Source: Paraburkholderia antibiotica (lineage in GTDB: Bacteria; Pseudomonadota; Gammaproteobacteria; Burkholderiales; Burkholderiaceae). From it: DNA of 64,000 bases. The notes below the pieces were generated by a model. It worked only from the letters and a program-made list of their open reading frames with translations, did no database searches and was not told where the DNA came from. The translations under genes and the position numbers were made by a program. Below, piece after piece: positions 7,718-16,192 of this stretch (position 1 is the stretch's first letter; each line of letters starts with the position of its first letter). The DNA lies in assembly GCF_012927125.1 (NCBI RefSeq), contig NZ_JABBFZ010000009.1, positions 62,001-126,000 of the forward strand. The letters run 5' to 3'.

Positions 7718-9991
7718 ATGAAACGCTACCCTATTGAAACGACGATGCCCAACTACCCGTTACCCGCGGCGGAAGACGAGGTCAGCCCGGTGGAGTTGTG
7801 GCACAACATTACGTCCAATAAAAGGCTATTCCTTACCATCATTGGCGCTTTTCTCGCGCTCGGATTGCTGTATTCGGTGTTCGCGCCGCCGACCTACAAG
7901 GCAAACGTGCTGATTCAGGTCGATCAGCAACAGGCGTCGGCGCTAGGCGCGCTTTCGGATGTCGCAAGCGCACTGGACATGACGAAGTCGCTCGATGGTG
8001 AACTGGATATCCTCAATTCTAGAGCGGTAATCGGCAACGCCATCAATGCCACCCGCGCGGACACTACGATTGCGGTCGCAAATCGTTTCCCGGTGATCGG
8101 TGCACTTTACGCGCGCGTGCTGGGCCCGCAGACCCCCGTCGCTCCCGCGCCTTTTGGACTGGACTCGTTCGCATGGGGCGGCGAACGACTGAAATTAACG
8201 GAATTCGTTTTGCCGTCCTCCCTGTACGGCAAAAACACCTATCTGTCGATTACCTCGCCCGATAACTGGAAGCTCGAGAAACGCGACGGCACGCTGATGG
8301 CGCACGGCCGGGTCGGCGAGTCAGTATCCTTCCCGGTTCAGACCGACGACGGCGTTTTCAACGCAAAGATCACCCTCTCTGAACTGTCCGGACGTCCGGG
8401 CACCCGGTTTGAACTCGAACAGCATTCACTGCAAAGCACCATCGAGACGCTCAGAAAGCAATTGAAGGTCGAGGAAACCACCAAGGATTCCTCGATGATC
8501 CAGATGGCGTTCAAGGCGAAAGATCCGGTACTCGCCGCGAACTTCGCGAACTCCATCGCCGACGCCTATGTCGCGCTCAACAAGGCCCACCGTTCCGAAC
8601 AGGCGCGCCTCAGTCTGCAATTTCTGAGTGGCAAACTGCCTGCGTTGCGCAACGAACTGGAACAGTCCGAAGATCGCCTCAATCGCTACCGGATCGCGAC
8701 AAAGACGATCGATATCGAAGACCAGACCGAGGCATTGCTGACGCAATCCGCGGCGCTCATCAAGCAGGGAACGCTGGTCGATCTGAACCTCGAAGCGGCC
8801 AAGGCCCAGTTCAATGAATTCCATCCGTCAGTCAAGGCACTCCAGGCACAAAAAGCCGCGATCGACGCGATGGAAAACACCGTGTCACGACAGATCGAAA
8901 AGCTGCCCGCTACACAGCAGGACTACCTGCGGCTCGCGCGCGACGTGACGGTCAACACTCAGCTTTACACCGCCCTTCTCGCCAACTCGCAACAGCTTGA
9001 AGTTGCGGAAGCAGGGACAACGGGCAACGTATCAGTGATCGATTTCGCAGTGTCGCCGGAAAAAGCCGATTGGCCCAAGCCGCCCATCGTCATGGCAGGT
9101 GCGTTGATTGCCGGTACGTTGATCGCCTTCATTACCGTACAGCTCATCGGCTCACTGCGTGGATCGCTGAGAGATCCGTTGCAGGTCGAGCGCGTGGCCA
9201 ACGTACCGCTCTACGCCGTCGTGCCGACCAGTAAGGGACAGACGACGCTGCTGCGCGCATCGCGGCGTAACGGCGAGGACGTGGCGTTGCTGGCCGAATC
9301 GGATCCCGGCGACCCGAGTATCGAGGCTTTGCGGTCATTGCGCGGCACGCTGAAATTCGCACTCGTTGGAGCCGAATCGAATGTCGTTCTGTTTACGGGG
9401 GCGACCCAAGGACTGGGCAAGACGTTCACGTCGGCGAACTTCTCCTACCTGCTGGCAATCAACGGCGATCGTGTTCTCGTGATCGATGCGGACATGCGAC
9501 GCTCCGGCCTCGCCAACTACTTCCCGTGCAAAAAGGCCGGCGGTCTGGCGGAAGTGCTGGCTGGCACCGTCTCGCTAAAGGATGCAATCCAGCCGACCAG
9601 CGTCGACAACCTGCACGTCCTCTCGGCCGGCAATCGCGTGCCGCCAAACCCGAGCGAACTGCTCGAACGTCCGAGCTTCTCCGCCTTGCTGCGCGAGGCC
9701 AGCGCTGCCTACGACTATGTCGTGATCGATTCGCCGCCGGTTTTGCCGGTCAGCGACGCGGTCACAATCGCGCAGCAATGCAGCGCGGTGTTCCTGGTGG
9801 TTCGCTCGGACGTCACTTCCGCACGACAGTTGACGGAAACGATCAACCGGCTGCAACGCGCCCGCGTTAACGTATCCGGTTTGGTGTTCAACGGCTTCAA
9901 TGCGGGTCGATACGGATATGGATATGGCTACGGCTATTCGTCCACTTCGACCGAACCGCAGAACAAGCGCGACAAGCGTCGTCTGTCCTGA
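7718..9991 (+). CDS. Tyrosine autokinase / polysaccharide co-polymerase (Wzc type)
   Basis: This 757-residue inner-membrane protein controls chain length and export of the exopolysaccharide. It has a Wzz domain with a first membrane helix near residues 37-56, a long periplasmic coiled region, a second membrane helix near 456-478, and a cytoplasmic BY-kinase domain. Walker A is at 561-569 (GATQGLGKT), Walker A' at 586-592 (VLVIDAD) and Walker B at about 667-673 (YVVIDSPP). The C-terminus carries alternating Gly-Tyr residues (Y732, Y734, Y736, Y738, Y740), the autophosphorylation cluster. It follows its likely phosphatase by 17 bases. The family resembles BceF/EpsB of Burkholderiales. Confidence 0.93.
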   Translation: MKRYPIETTMPNYPLPAAEDEVSPVELWHNITSNKRLFLTIIGAFLALGLLYSVFAPPTYKANVLIQVDQQQASALGALSDVASALDMTKSLDGELDILNSRAVIGNAINATRADTTIAVANRFPVIGALYARVLGPQTPVAPAPFGLDSFAWGGERLKLTEFVLPSSLYGKNTYLSITSPDNWKLEKRDGTLMAHGRVGESVSFPVQTDDGVFNAKITLSELSGRPGTRFELEQHSLQSTIETLRKQLKVEETTKDSSMIQMAFKAKDPVLAANFANSIADAYVALNKAHRSEQARLSLQFLSGKLPALRNELEQSEDRLNRYRIATKTIDIEDQTEALLTQSAALIKQGTLVDLNLEAAKAQFNEFHPSVKALQAQKAAIDAMENTVSRQIEKLPATQQDYLRLARDVTVNTQLYTALLANSQQLEVAEAGTTGNVSVIDFAVSPEKADWPKPPIVMAGALIAGTLIAFITVQLIGSLRGSLRDPLQVERVANVPLYAVVPTSKGQTTLLRASRRNGEDVALLAESDPGDPSIEALRSLRGTLKFALVGAESNVVLFTGATQGLGKTFTSANFSYLLAINGDRVLVIDADMRRSGLANYFPCKKAGGLAEVLAGTVSLKDAIQPTSVDNLHVLSAGNRVPPNPSELLERPSFSALLREASAAYDYVVIDSPPVLPVSDAVTIAQQCSAVFLVVRSDVTSARQLTETINRLQRARVNVSGLVFNGFNAGRYGYGYGYGYSSTSTEPQNKRDKRRLS

Positions 9992-10004
9992 GGGAATGCC
10001 GGGT

Positions 10005-10649
10005 ATGAAAGCGACCTTCCGAGGCAATCGCGTGAGCGATGACCGTTCCGAACGCCGACGCATAAGCGGATATTTTCTACTCGTCGCTACGTGCGGGCTG
10101 CATGCAGCCTCAGGCATCGCCGGCGAACTGGACAACGGATTACTCTCGCCGGACCTGAGCGGGCAATCGCAGGTTCGGCAGATGAACGATCCTGTATTAA
10201 AGGATCCCTACGCTGCGTTGCTCGAAGAGCAGGATCCTTTTTATCGCTCGACCCGCAAGGCACTCGCAAGGTTCAAGGCCGCGCGACAGAAATCCCTCCG
10301 GTCCGACAGTGGCGTAATCGCCGCAACTCAGGGCGGCTCGGCAGGCTTGCTCAACGGCAAGGATATCCGGTCCATTCGCAACAAGGCAGCGCTGAATACG
10401 GCAATGCCCTTAACCGGCGACCCCGATAGCATGAGCCAGTTAGGCGACATGGCAGCCGCGGGCACCGCTATCTCAACCCACAAACCGGATGTTCGTCATA
10501 ACAAAAAGCAGAATAGTCTGAGCAAGGACGACGATGACGACGACGTCGCCGCACCCAGAAATCCGGCCGCGTTGTCGCCCTGTTCGCCGGCGACCTGTCG
10601 AGTCAAACGCTCTTCGCTTTCCAGACCGTCTGCGCTATCGGACAACTAG
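10005..10649 (+). CDS. Exported protein of unknown function in the exopolysaccharide operon
   Basis: This gene is not recognised. From the ATG at 10005 (13 bases past the kinase stop, after gaggga) it encodes 214 residues. An Arg-rich N-terminus (SDDRSERRR) is followed by a hydrophobic signal-like segment (ISGYFLLVATCGLHAASGIAG), so it is probably exported or anchored. The rest is polar: a basic middle (STRKALARFKAARQK), a run of aspartates (KDDDDDDV), and a Ser/Pro/Cys-bearing C-terminus with no domain I can name. An in-frame upstream start at 9900 would overlap the kinase and is less likely. It sits between Wzc and the flippase and may be an envelope accessory factor. Confidence 0.6.
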   Translation: MKATFRGNRVSDDRSERRRISGYFLLVATCGLHAASGIAGELDNGLLSPDLSGQSQVRQMNDPVLKDPYAALLEEQDPFYRSTRKALARFKAARQKSLRSDSGVIAATQGGSAGLLNGKDIRSIRNKAALNTAMPLTGDPDSMSQLGDMAAAGTAISTHKPDVRHNKKQNSLSKDDDDDDVAAPRNPAALSPCSPATCRVKRSSLSRPSALSDN

Positions 10650-10724
10650 GCAGACAAAGCGCCGACCCGTCTCAGGAATGAATAGCACCACTCGAATATC
10701 TCAATCATCGCCGAAGGTTCATGC

Positions 10725-12227
10725 ATGGCACCGTTGAATAATGTGGACGCTTCCCGCTCTCTCGATGCGTTTCGAGGCGTGTTCTGGTCCGCGCTCAACA
10801 TCGCGGTCCCGACCGCGGTGAGCCTGCTTGTCTTCATCGTGACTTCGAGGCTGCTGAAGCCGGCCGATTTCGGCGTCGTCGCGCTCGCCGCGACGATCGC
10901 CGCCGCGGCGGCGATACTCGTGCCGAGCGGCTTTGGCGACGCGCTCGTTCAGAGCATGCAAAAGGATTCGCTGCATCTCAGCAGTGTCTTCTGGTTGTGC
11001 GCCGTATCCGGCGCTATAGCCTATGTGCTTTTAATCGCACTTGCCGGACTCATCGCCAGGTTGTCCGGAGCGCCGCTACTCGCGCAACTCATTCCCGTAC
11101 TGGGACTTCGGGTCATCGTCGATGCCGTGGGTATTGTGCCGACGGCACTGCTTACCCAAACACTGTCCTTTCGCCTGATTGCGACCCGCACTGCGTTGGC
11201 GAGCATCGTCGCGGCGGCAATTTCGATCGCACTGGTTCTGAAGGGATTCGGTATCTGGGCATTGGCGATGTCACTGCTCGCAACCTCCGTCGTATCGGTC
11301 GTGGCGACGTTCTGGACTGCGCGTTGGCGCCCCGAACTCGTATTCAGCACCGCGGCCCTGCGCGATCTGACTAACTATGGCTTATACGCGTCCGGCACTA
11401 AAACGCTCCTGTTCTTGTGGAATCAAGCGGATCAGATCATCGTGGGCTTTGTGTTGGGCGCGGCTCAACTCGGGATATACAATTTTTCGCGGCGCATTTT
11501 TTTGATCATCAATGACGTGTCAAGCGGTGCCCTCGGCGCCGTCGCACATCCGTTCTTCTCCGGGATGCAGAATGACATCGCACGGGTGCGGGAAGGGTTC
11601 GTGTCGGCGACGTTTCTTACCAGCATTTTCGCTTTCCCGGTCTTTATTGGGCTCGCATCCGTAGCGGATAGAGCCATCCCCTTGATATTCGGCCCGCAGT
11701 GGGCTGGAGCCTTGTGGCCTATCCGTATTCTATGTGTTCTCGGCATCATCACTTGCATTGGCACTCTGCAAGCCGGGCTAATCAATAGCCTTGGGAAAGC
11801 CAAATGGTGGTTTTACTATCAACTCTTCACCGGCCTCGTCAACATACCGATCTTTTTTCTATTGGCGCCGCGAGGCATTTCGTTGATGTTGATCGTGCTT
11901 GTCGCAAAGACGTATCTGTTCTGGCCCGCGCCAGTCGTCATGACATTGCGCTTGCTGCGACTGTCGGCGAGTCGGTACCTGGGGCAGTTTCTCGCGCCGC
12001 TTCTCGCGTCCTGCGCAATGGCCGGGGTCATTCTCGGCAGCCGGGCATTGTTACCGCCCATGAGTCCCGGTCTGGAACTGATTGCCGATCTAACGATCGG
12101 TGCAGCCTCTTATGGACTGGTCCTTGTCGCTATCGCAAAGAAACGGCTGTCGAGCTTATGGGGAATGTTCGAAACATTGCGACGCAAGCGCAGGAAAATT
12201 CATGTCGATGCCGGCGCGCCGGGCTGA
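10725..12227 (+). CDS. MOP-family polysaccharide flippase (Wzx/WzxC-like)
   Basis: The 500-residue protein has twelve to fourteen hydrophobic segments spread over its length and a positive cytoplasmic C-terminus (KKRLSSLWGMFETLRRKRRK). The N-terminal FWSALNIAVPTAVSLLVFIVTSRLLKPADFG pattern, especially SRLLKPADFG, is characteristic of polysaccharide transporters of the MOP superfamily. It probably flips the lipid-linked repeat unit to the periplasm for the Wzy-like polymerase. The ATG at 10725 lies 75 bases after the previous stop. It is the last gene of the plus-strand exopolysaccharide block. Confidence 0.88.
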   Translation: MAPLNNVDASRSLDAFRGVFWSALNIAVPTAVSLLVFIVTSRLLKPADFGVVALAATIAAAAAILVPSGFGDALVQSMQKDSLHLSSVFWLCAVSGAIAYVLLIALAGLIARLSGAPLLAQLIPVLGLRVIVDAVGIVPTALLTQTLSFRLIATRTALASIVAAAISIALVLKGFGIWALAMSLLATSVVSVVATFWTARWRPELVFSTAALRDLTNYGLYASGTKTLLFLWNQADQIIVGFVLGAAQLGIYNFSRRIFLIINDVSSGALGAVAHPFFSGMQNDIARVREGFVSATFLTSIFAFPVFIGLASVADRAIPLIFGPQWAGALWPIRILCVLGIITCIGTLQAGLINSLGKAKWWFYYQLFTGLVNIPIFFLLAPRGISLMLIVLVAKTYLFWPAPVVMTLRLLRLSASRYLGQFLAPLLASCAMAGVILGSRALLPPMSPGLELIADLTIGAASYGLVLVAIAKKRLSSLWGMFETLRRKRRKIHVDAGAPG

Positions 12228-12302
12228 TCTGGCCTTTGTCGGCCAACTCGAACGATGCTCATAAAGATTCAACGCTCGCTGCGCCTGGCCGGCAGGAACC
12301 CG

Positions 12303-12443
12303 CTAGATAAATCGGTTCCTGTTTTTCGGGTCAGCCCGCATCGCATCGAATAAGGCAAGCCCCACCGCAAAGGTGATTGATCCGAGTATCACCACGGCGA
12401 GCAACGGCGCCAGAGCTGCATTGATCACATATCGTTTGGCCAT
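12303..12443 (-). CDS. Possible 46-residue single-pass membrane protein
   Basis: On the minus strand an ATG at 12443 opens a 46-codon frame ending with TAG at 12303. The translation has a short basic N-terminus (MAKRYVIN), one continuous hydrophobic segment (about residues 9-34, ALAPLLAVVILGSITFAVGLA), and a polar, basic tail (RADPKNRNRFI). That layout, an N-in or N-out single-span small protein, is hard to expect from random sequence. However, the ribosome site is weak (tagg about ten bases upstream) and no family is recognised. It is convergent with the flippase gene. Confidence 0.45.
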   Translation of the reverse strand: MAKRYVINAALAPLLAVVILGSITFAVGLALFDAMRADPKNRNRFI

Positions 12444-12781
12444 GATTTGTTGCCTACATACTGTCAGGTTATATGCGCTCGACCGGACGCCCCCAATTCA
12501 CGAGCAGGGTAATGGGCGTTCCGCGTTCCATCTGTGCGATAGCGTGCACATTGCCGTGAATCCTCGCCAGCATGCCGCTAGTGAACGAACAGAACCACCA
12601 AGTTTATAGTCGATTGGAGAATTGATGATTCAGACCACGAACCGCGCCCGCTTCGTCGGTGTCGATTTCATGTCCGACCGGAGCGATACACGGGAAGGAG
12701 CGATGCCGTGTAATGGCCGTTGCATTCCCAGCCTGAACCGGCTCAAGACTCACTCCGCGCAACGCGCGTAAAGGCACGGCA
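12444..12781. other. Intergenic stretch before the thymidylyltransferase gene
   Basis: No gene is convincing here. Short frames exist on both strands but lack ribosome sites or protein-like composition. The region probably carries the promoter of the downstream thymidylyltransferase gene and, on the other strand, that of the small membrane protein. Confidence 0.5.
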
Positions 12782-13675
12782 ATGGCGCGCAAAGGCATTA
12801 TTCTCGCGGGCGGTTCGGGCACCCGCCTGTATCCGATCACGCATGTCGTCTCCAAGCAGCTGCTGCCGGTGTACGACAAGCCGATGATCTACTACCCGCT
12901 GTCCACGCTGATGGTGGCGGGCATCCGCGACGTGCTGATCATCTCCACGCCGCAGGACACGCCGCGCTTCGAGGCGATGCTCGGCGACGGCGGCCAGTGG
13001 GGCATGAACATCCAGTACGCGGTGCAGCCGTCGCCGGATGGGCTCGCGCAGGCGTTCATCATCGGTCGCGAGTTCGTGAACAACGATCCGTCCGCGCTGA
13101 TTCTCGGCGACAACATCTTCTACGGCCACGACCTCGCGAAGCAGCTCGAGCGCGCCGACGAACAGCCCGATGGCGCGACCGTGTTCGCGTATCACGTGCA
13201 GGATCCGGAGCGCTACGGCGTGGTCGAATTCGACAAGCAGTTCCGTGCGTTGTCGATCGAGGAAAAGCCGCTCAAGCCGCGTTCGAACTACGCGGTCACG
13301 GGACTGTACTTCTACGACAAGCAGGTCTGCGACATCGCCGCCGACATCAAGCCGTCGCCGCGCGGCGAACTCGAAATCACCGACGTGAACTCGCGCTACC
13401 TCGCGAACGCGGCGCTGAACGTCGAGATCATGGGCCGCGGCTATGCATGGCTCGACACCGGCACGCACGATTCGCTGATCGAGGCGGCGACCTTCATCGC
13501 GACGCTGCAGAAGCGTCAGGGTCTCGTGGTCGCGTGTCCGGAAGAGATCGCGTACCGGCGCCAGTGGATCGATGGCGAGCAGTTGCTCGCGCTCGCCAAG
13601 CCGCTCGCGAAGAATGCCTACGGGCAATACCTGCAAAACATTCTTACCGATCACGTCGCATGGCCATCCAGATGA
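12782..13675 (+). CDS. rfbA: Glucose-1-phosphate thymidylyltransferase
   Basis: This 297-residue enzyme makes dTDP-glucose from dTTP and glucose-1-phosphate, the first step to dTDP-L-rhamnose. The N-terminal nucleotide-binding motif GIILAGGSGTRLYPIT, the VSKQLLPVYDKPMIYYPL segment and LILGDNIFYG are diagnostic, and length matches RmlA. The other rml genes are not in the window. The third codon position is more strongly GC-biased than in the preceding exopolysaccharide genes, suggesting a conserved housekeeping copy beside a more variable locus. It likely feeds rhamnose donors to the glycosyltransferases upstream. Confidence 0.95.
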   Translation: MARKGIILAGGSGTRLYPITHVVSKQLLPVYDKPMIYYPLSTLMVAGIRDVLIISTPQDTPRFEAMLGDGGQWGMNIQYAVQPSPDGLAQAFIIGREFVNNDPSALILGDNIFYGHDLAKQLERADEQPDGATVFAYHVQDPERYGVVEFDKQFRALSIEEKPLKPRSNYAVTGLYFYDKQVCDIAADIKPSPRGELEITDVNSRYLANAALNVEIMGRGYAWLDTGTHDSLIEAATFIATLQKRQGLVVACPEEIAYRRQWIDGEQLLALAKPLAKNAYGQYLQNILTDHVAWPSR

Positions 13676-13720
13676 CTGCGATCGTTTTACGTTGAAAGGA
13701 GTGGTCGCGTAATGTGACGG

Positions 13721-13748
13721 CCGACGTTGAGCAATTGCTTAACGTCGG
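13721..13748. terminator. Near-perfect 28-base palindrome after rfbA
   Basis: Outer arms CCGACGTT and AACGTCGG enclose an inner palindrome AGCAATTGCT with a single unpaired position on each side. It lies 45 bases beyond the rfbA stop. There is no long T run, so it may be a weak terminator or mRNA-end hairpin. Confidence 0.5.
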
Positions 13749-13931
13749 TCTTCGAATGGAGGGATGGTTGGGCCAGCGATAAAGACATCGACCAGCGCTT
13801 ACTTAGGCGGCTAGTGCGCTTACCATGTTCTGCGCGCGTGCATTTGCCGAGAAAGCTCGCAGTGCGATTGAATTGAATGTATGAAACGAAGGGATGCAGT
13901 CAGTTGAACTGGAATTACCCGATGCCCCGCA

Positions 13932-14810
13932 TCATCGTCCGTACTGTGCGCCCAGCACCTCCCCCAACCCCGCCTGCGGCCGCGCCAGCAACGCCCCTTG
14001 CGCCAGCGCTTCCGGCCACCTTTGCAGCCACTGCAATTGCTCCTGGGTATCGATGCCATTCACGACCACCCGCACCCCAAGTGCACGCAGCAAATCCATC
14101 ATCGCTGCCATCACCACACCGGCCCGTTCGTCACGCGGCACCGCGCTCATCAACTCTCGCGCGACGGTAATCGTGTCCACATCAAGCGCACCCAGCAACG
14201 CAAGCGACGACGCCCCATTGCCCCACTTGCCGAGCGCTACACCTACCCCCGCCTCACGGAGCCCTTCCGTCATCGTGCGCAACGACAGCAGCTTCGCCGC
14301 TTCCGCGCTATCAGCCACTTCGATTTCAAACAGATGCGACGGCACGCCATATACCTGCGCGGCGCGCGCAAGGTCGTCGGCAAACGAATCGAGCAACGCA
14401 ATCTGCGCCGGCACCGTGATCGCAATCGGCTGCAACGGCAACTGTGCGGCCACGCAATCGCGCAACTCGCGGCATACGCGATCGACGACGAATGCCGCCA
14501 TTTCCTCGGCTACCTGCGGATGTTCGAGCGGCATCATGAAGATGCCCGGCAGCAACAGGCCGTATTCCGGATGCGTCCAGCGAAGCTGTGCTTCAAGACG
14601 CGCCAGCGTGCCGTCCGCCACGCGATACGCACCCTGAAACACGAGATGAAACTCGCCCGCGCGCAAACCTTCGCAAACGCGGGTCTCCAGCTCGCTGAGT
14701 CGTACAGGGGTGTCGTCGATACCGCTCGCATCGTTCTGCGCGATGGCGGTCAGGCGCGCGGTCATCGTGCGCGCAAGCGCAGCATGTTTCGCATAGTCGA
14801 GCGTGTGCAT
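13932..14810 (-). CDS. Degenerate EAL-domain protein
   Basis: From the ATG at 14810 this encodes about 292 residues spanning one EAL (c-di-GMP phosphodiesterase) fold. The substrate and metal motifs are eroded: EAL reads EAQ (residues 73-75), the DDFGTG loop reads LGKWGNG, and the late E-G-V-E-T motif reads NGIDT. The overall pattern (FHLVFQ, RLEAQLRW, PGIFM, PSHLFEIEVADS, VVVNGIDTQEQLQWL) is retained. It is therefore probably not a phosphodiesterase but a c-di-GMP sensor or a protein-interaction module. An upstream in-frame ATG at 14858 would add 16 residues. It has no membrane segment or partner domain. Confidence 0.82.
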   Translation of the reverse strand: MHTLDYAKHAALARTMTARLTAIAQNDASGIDDTPVRLSELETRVCEGLRAGEFHLVFQGAYRVADGTLARLEAQLRWTHPEYGLLLPGIFMMPLEHPQVAEEMAAFVVDRVCRELRDCVAAQLPLQPIAITVPAQIALLDSFADDLARAAQVYGVPSHLFEIEVADSAEAAKLLSLRTMTEGLREAGVGVALGKWGNGASSLALLGALDVDTITVARELMSAVPRDERAGVVMAAMMDLLRALGVRVVVNGIDTQEQLQWLQRWPEALAQGALLARPQAGLGEVLGAQYGR

Positions 14811-15183
14811 GGCGGATACGTCTTTTCGTGTAAACGCGCGAGAGCACGCAAAAGCCATGCCAAATGTAATGTAGCTTTATCGATGATTTGCAAAAAATCG
14901 ACAAAATCCTTTCCTGACAAGGACTTCGACTCGAATTACCACTCTCCGATTAAATTCAGAACGCATCGCAAAACGTTTGCGTTACGTCTCACGTTACGCG
15001 ATGTCACCCGTGACGTAGCGTCGTAGCGAATGCGCATACAAAATCGGGAAGATCGCGAAAGTCGGGATACATAAAATTGCGCGCCAAATGATTTGACCGG
15101 CTCCAAAAGTTTATCTAGTATCCGCTGCGACGCAACATTGACCAGCGACTGCGAATTTCCCTTAAATTCATTCAAGACAGCCG
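14811..15183. other. Intergenic region with short repeats between divergent genes
   Basis: This 373-base stretch separates the minus-strand EAL gene from the plus-strand DUF4096 gene and is AT-richer than its surroundings. It contains a direct repeat CGTTACG-N5-CGTTACG (14980-14998), followed by an inverted repeat GTCAC-CC-GTGAC (15003-15014). These could be regulator sites. No gene is seen. Confidence 0.45.
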
Positions 15184-15456
15184 ATGCTAGAAATCCCGCT
15201 CTCCGACGCCGATTGGGCTCGCGTCGAGGGTCTGTTTCCCGAGCTTCCTCCATCCACGCGCGGGCGCCCACGCCGCAGCGACCGCGACATTCTCAATGCC
15301 ATTCTGTGGCTGCAGCAGCATAAAGAAAAATGGCATCGGCTCCCCGCCACGTTTCCGCCGCAACAGACCTGCTATCTGCGCTATATGGCGTGGAACAAGG
15401 CAGGTATTCTGAAGCGCGTGAATGAGCTACTGAACGTCGATCAATTCGATGTTTAA
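15184..15456 (+). CDS. Stand-alone DUF4096 domain (IS5-type transposase N-terminus)
   Basis: The 90-residue product matches the N-terminal DUF4096 part of IS5-group transposases (LSDADWARVEGLFPE, GRPRRSDRDILNAILWL, then WHRLPATFPP). It stops where the DDE catalytic domain would start, and no remnant of the catalytic domain or terminal inverted repeats is seen downstream. Small free-standing genes of this kind occur in Burkholderiales and may be domesticated DNA-binding proteins. Alternatively it is a transposase relic. The frame is intact, which favours retention. Confidence 0.75.
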   Translation: MLEIPLSDADWARVEGLFPELPPSTRGRPRRSDRDILNAILWLQQHKEKWHRLPATFPPQQTCYLRYMAWNKAGILKRVNELLNVDQFDV

Positions 15457-15738
15457 ATTCATCGATTTAAACAAAGCCATTTAGTCGGGATATCCCATCG
15501 AAGGAAAATTTCTTCATATCGCGAACCGTGGCTCATGCGCAGGTTCGCTTCCTCGCCGTCGGAACACGCAGAAATTCTTATCGAAATCTTAAGAACCTGA
15601 TCTGCCTTGAGACCCTTTCATGCAAACCTTAACAACCCCTTAAGGCCCATGAAATAAAGAGGAAATATAGTTCTCAAGCACTGTTGAACAACGCCGATAG
15701 ACAGAACGCAGTACCCCTTTTCTTACCAGGAGAGATCA

Positions 15739-16029
15739 ATGTCTATTCAGGCAATAAGTCAAAACACCACGAGCACAATGGGCTCGACAGCCGCATCAGG
15801 CTCAGCGGCGACAGCGGCGGCGCCCACATCCAGCACGAGCACTTCGGCTAAGGCACAATCGACGGCGAGTCCCGCGGGATCGTCGTACACGGTCAGTATT
15901 AGCAGTGCCGCACGCGCGATGTTGGCTGAGGCGAGCGAGACATCGGTACAGACCGCGCAGGAGGCGGCAAAGGGTGACCACCAGGCTCAGCGCCTGCTCG
16001 CCAGGGAAACCGCAGCCAAGGCTGCTTAA
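15739..16029 (+). CDS. Small Ser/Thr/Ala-rich protein of unknown function
   Basis: A strong ribosome site (caggagagatca) precedes the ATG and a perfect terminator follows, so the gene is likely real. The 96 residues have a disordered Ser/Ala/Thr-rich first half. A short conserved-looking second half (SYTVSISSAARAMLAEASE, then QEAAKGDHQAQRLLARE) probably forms helices. There is no signal peptide or membrane helix. The YTVSISSAARA pattern recalls small proteins annotated as hypothetical in Burkholderiales. I cannot assign a function. Confidence 0.68.
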   Translation: MSIQAISQNTTSTMGSTAASGSAATAAAPTSSTSTSAKAQSTASPAGSSYTVSISSAARAMLAEASETSVQTAQEAAKGDHQAQRLLARETAAKAA

Positions 16030-16035
16030 GCACGC

Positions 16036-16073
16036 AAAAAAAGCCGCCGCGCGAAATCGCGCGGCGGCTTTTT
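16036..16073 (+). terminator. Rho-independent terminator
   Basis: A 12-base perfect stem (GCCGCCGCGCGA with TCGCGCGGCGGC) with a two-base loop is flanked by an A run before and TTTTT after. It ends the small Ser/Ala-rich gene and may work in both directions. Confidence 0.92.
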
Positions 16074-16192
16074 CAGCACGGAACGGTTCGAGCGGCAAGA
16101 CCAGTGGCTTTCGGCAAATCAAACGACCGGCTCGTGACACCGACAATCGTTCAGAGACTCAGCCAACCAATCTATTACACGCTGCCCAGCAC

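Noticed and set aside
12373..12609. A 78-codon plus-strand open frame after the flippase
   Set aside because: It has no ribosome site or protein-like pattern and overlaps the better-supported 46-residue frame on the other strand.
15184..15456. Complete insertion sequence at the DUF4096 gene
   Set aside because: No catalytic domain, terminal inverted repeats or target duplication were found around it.
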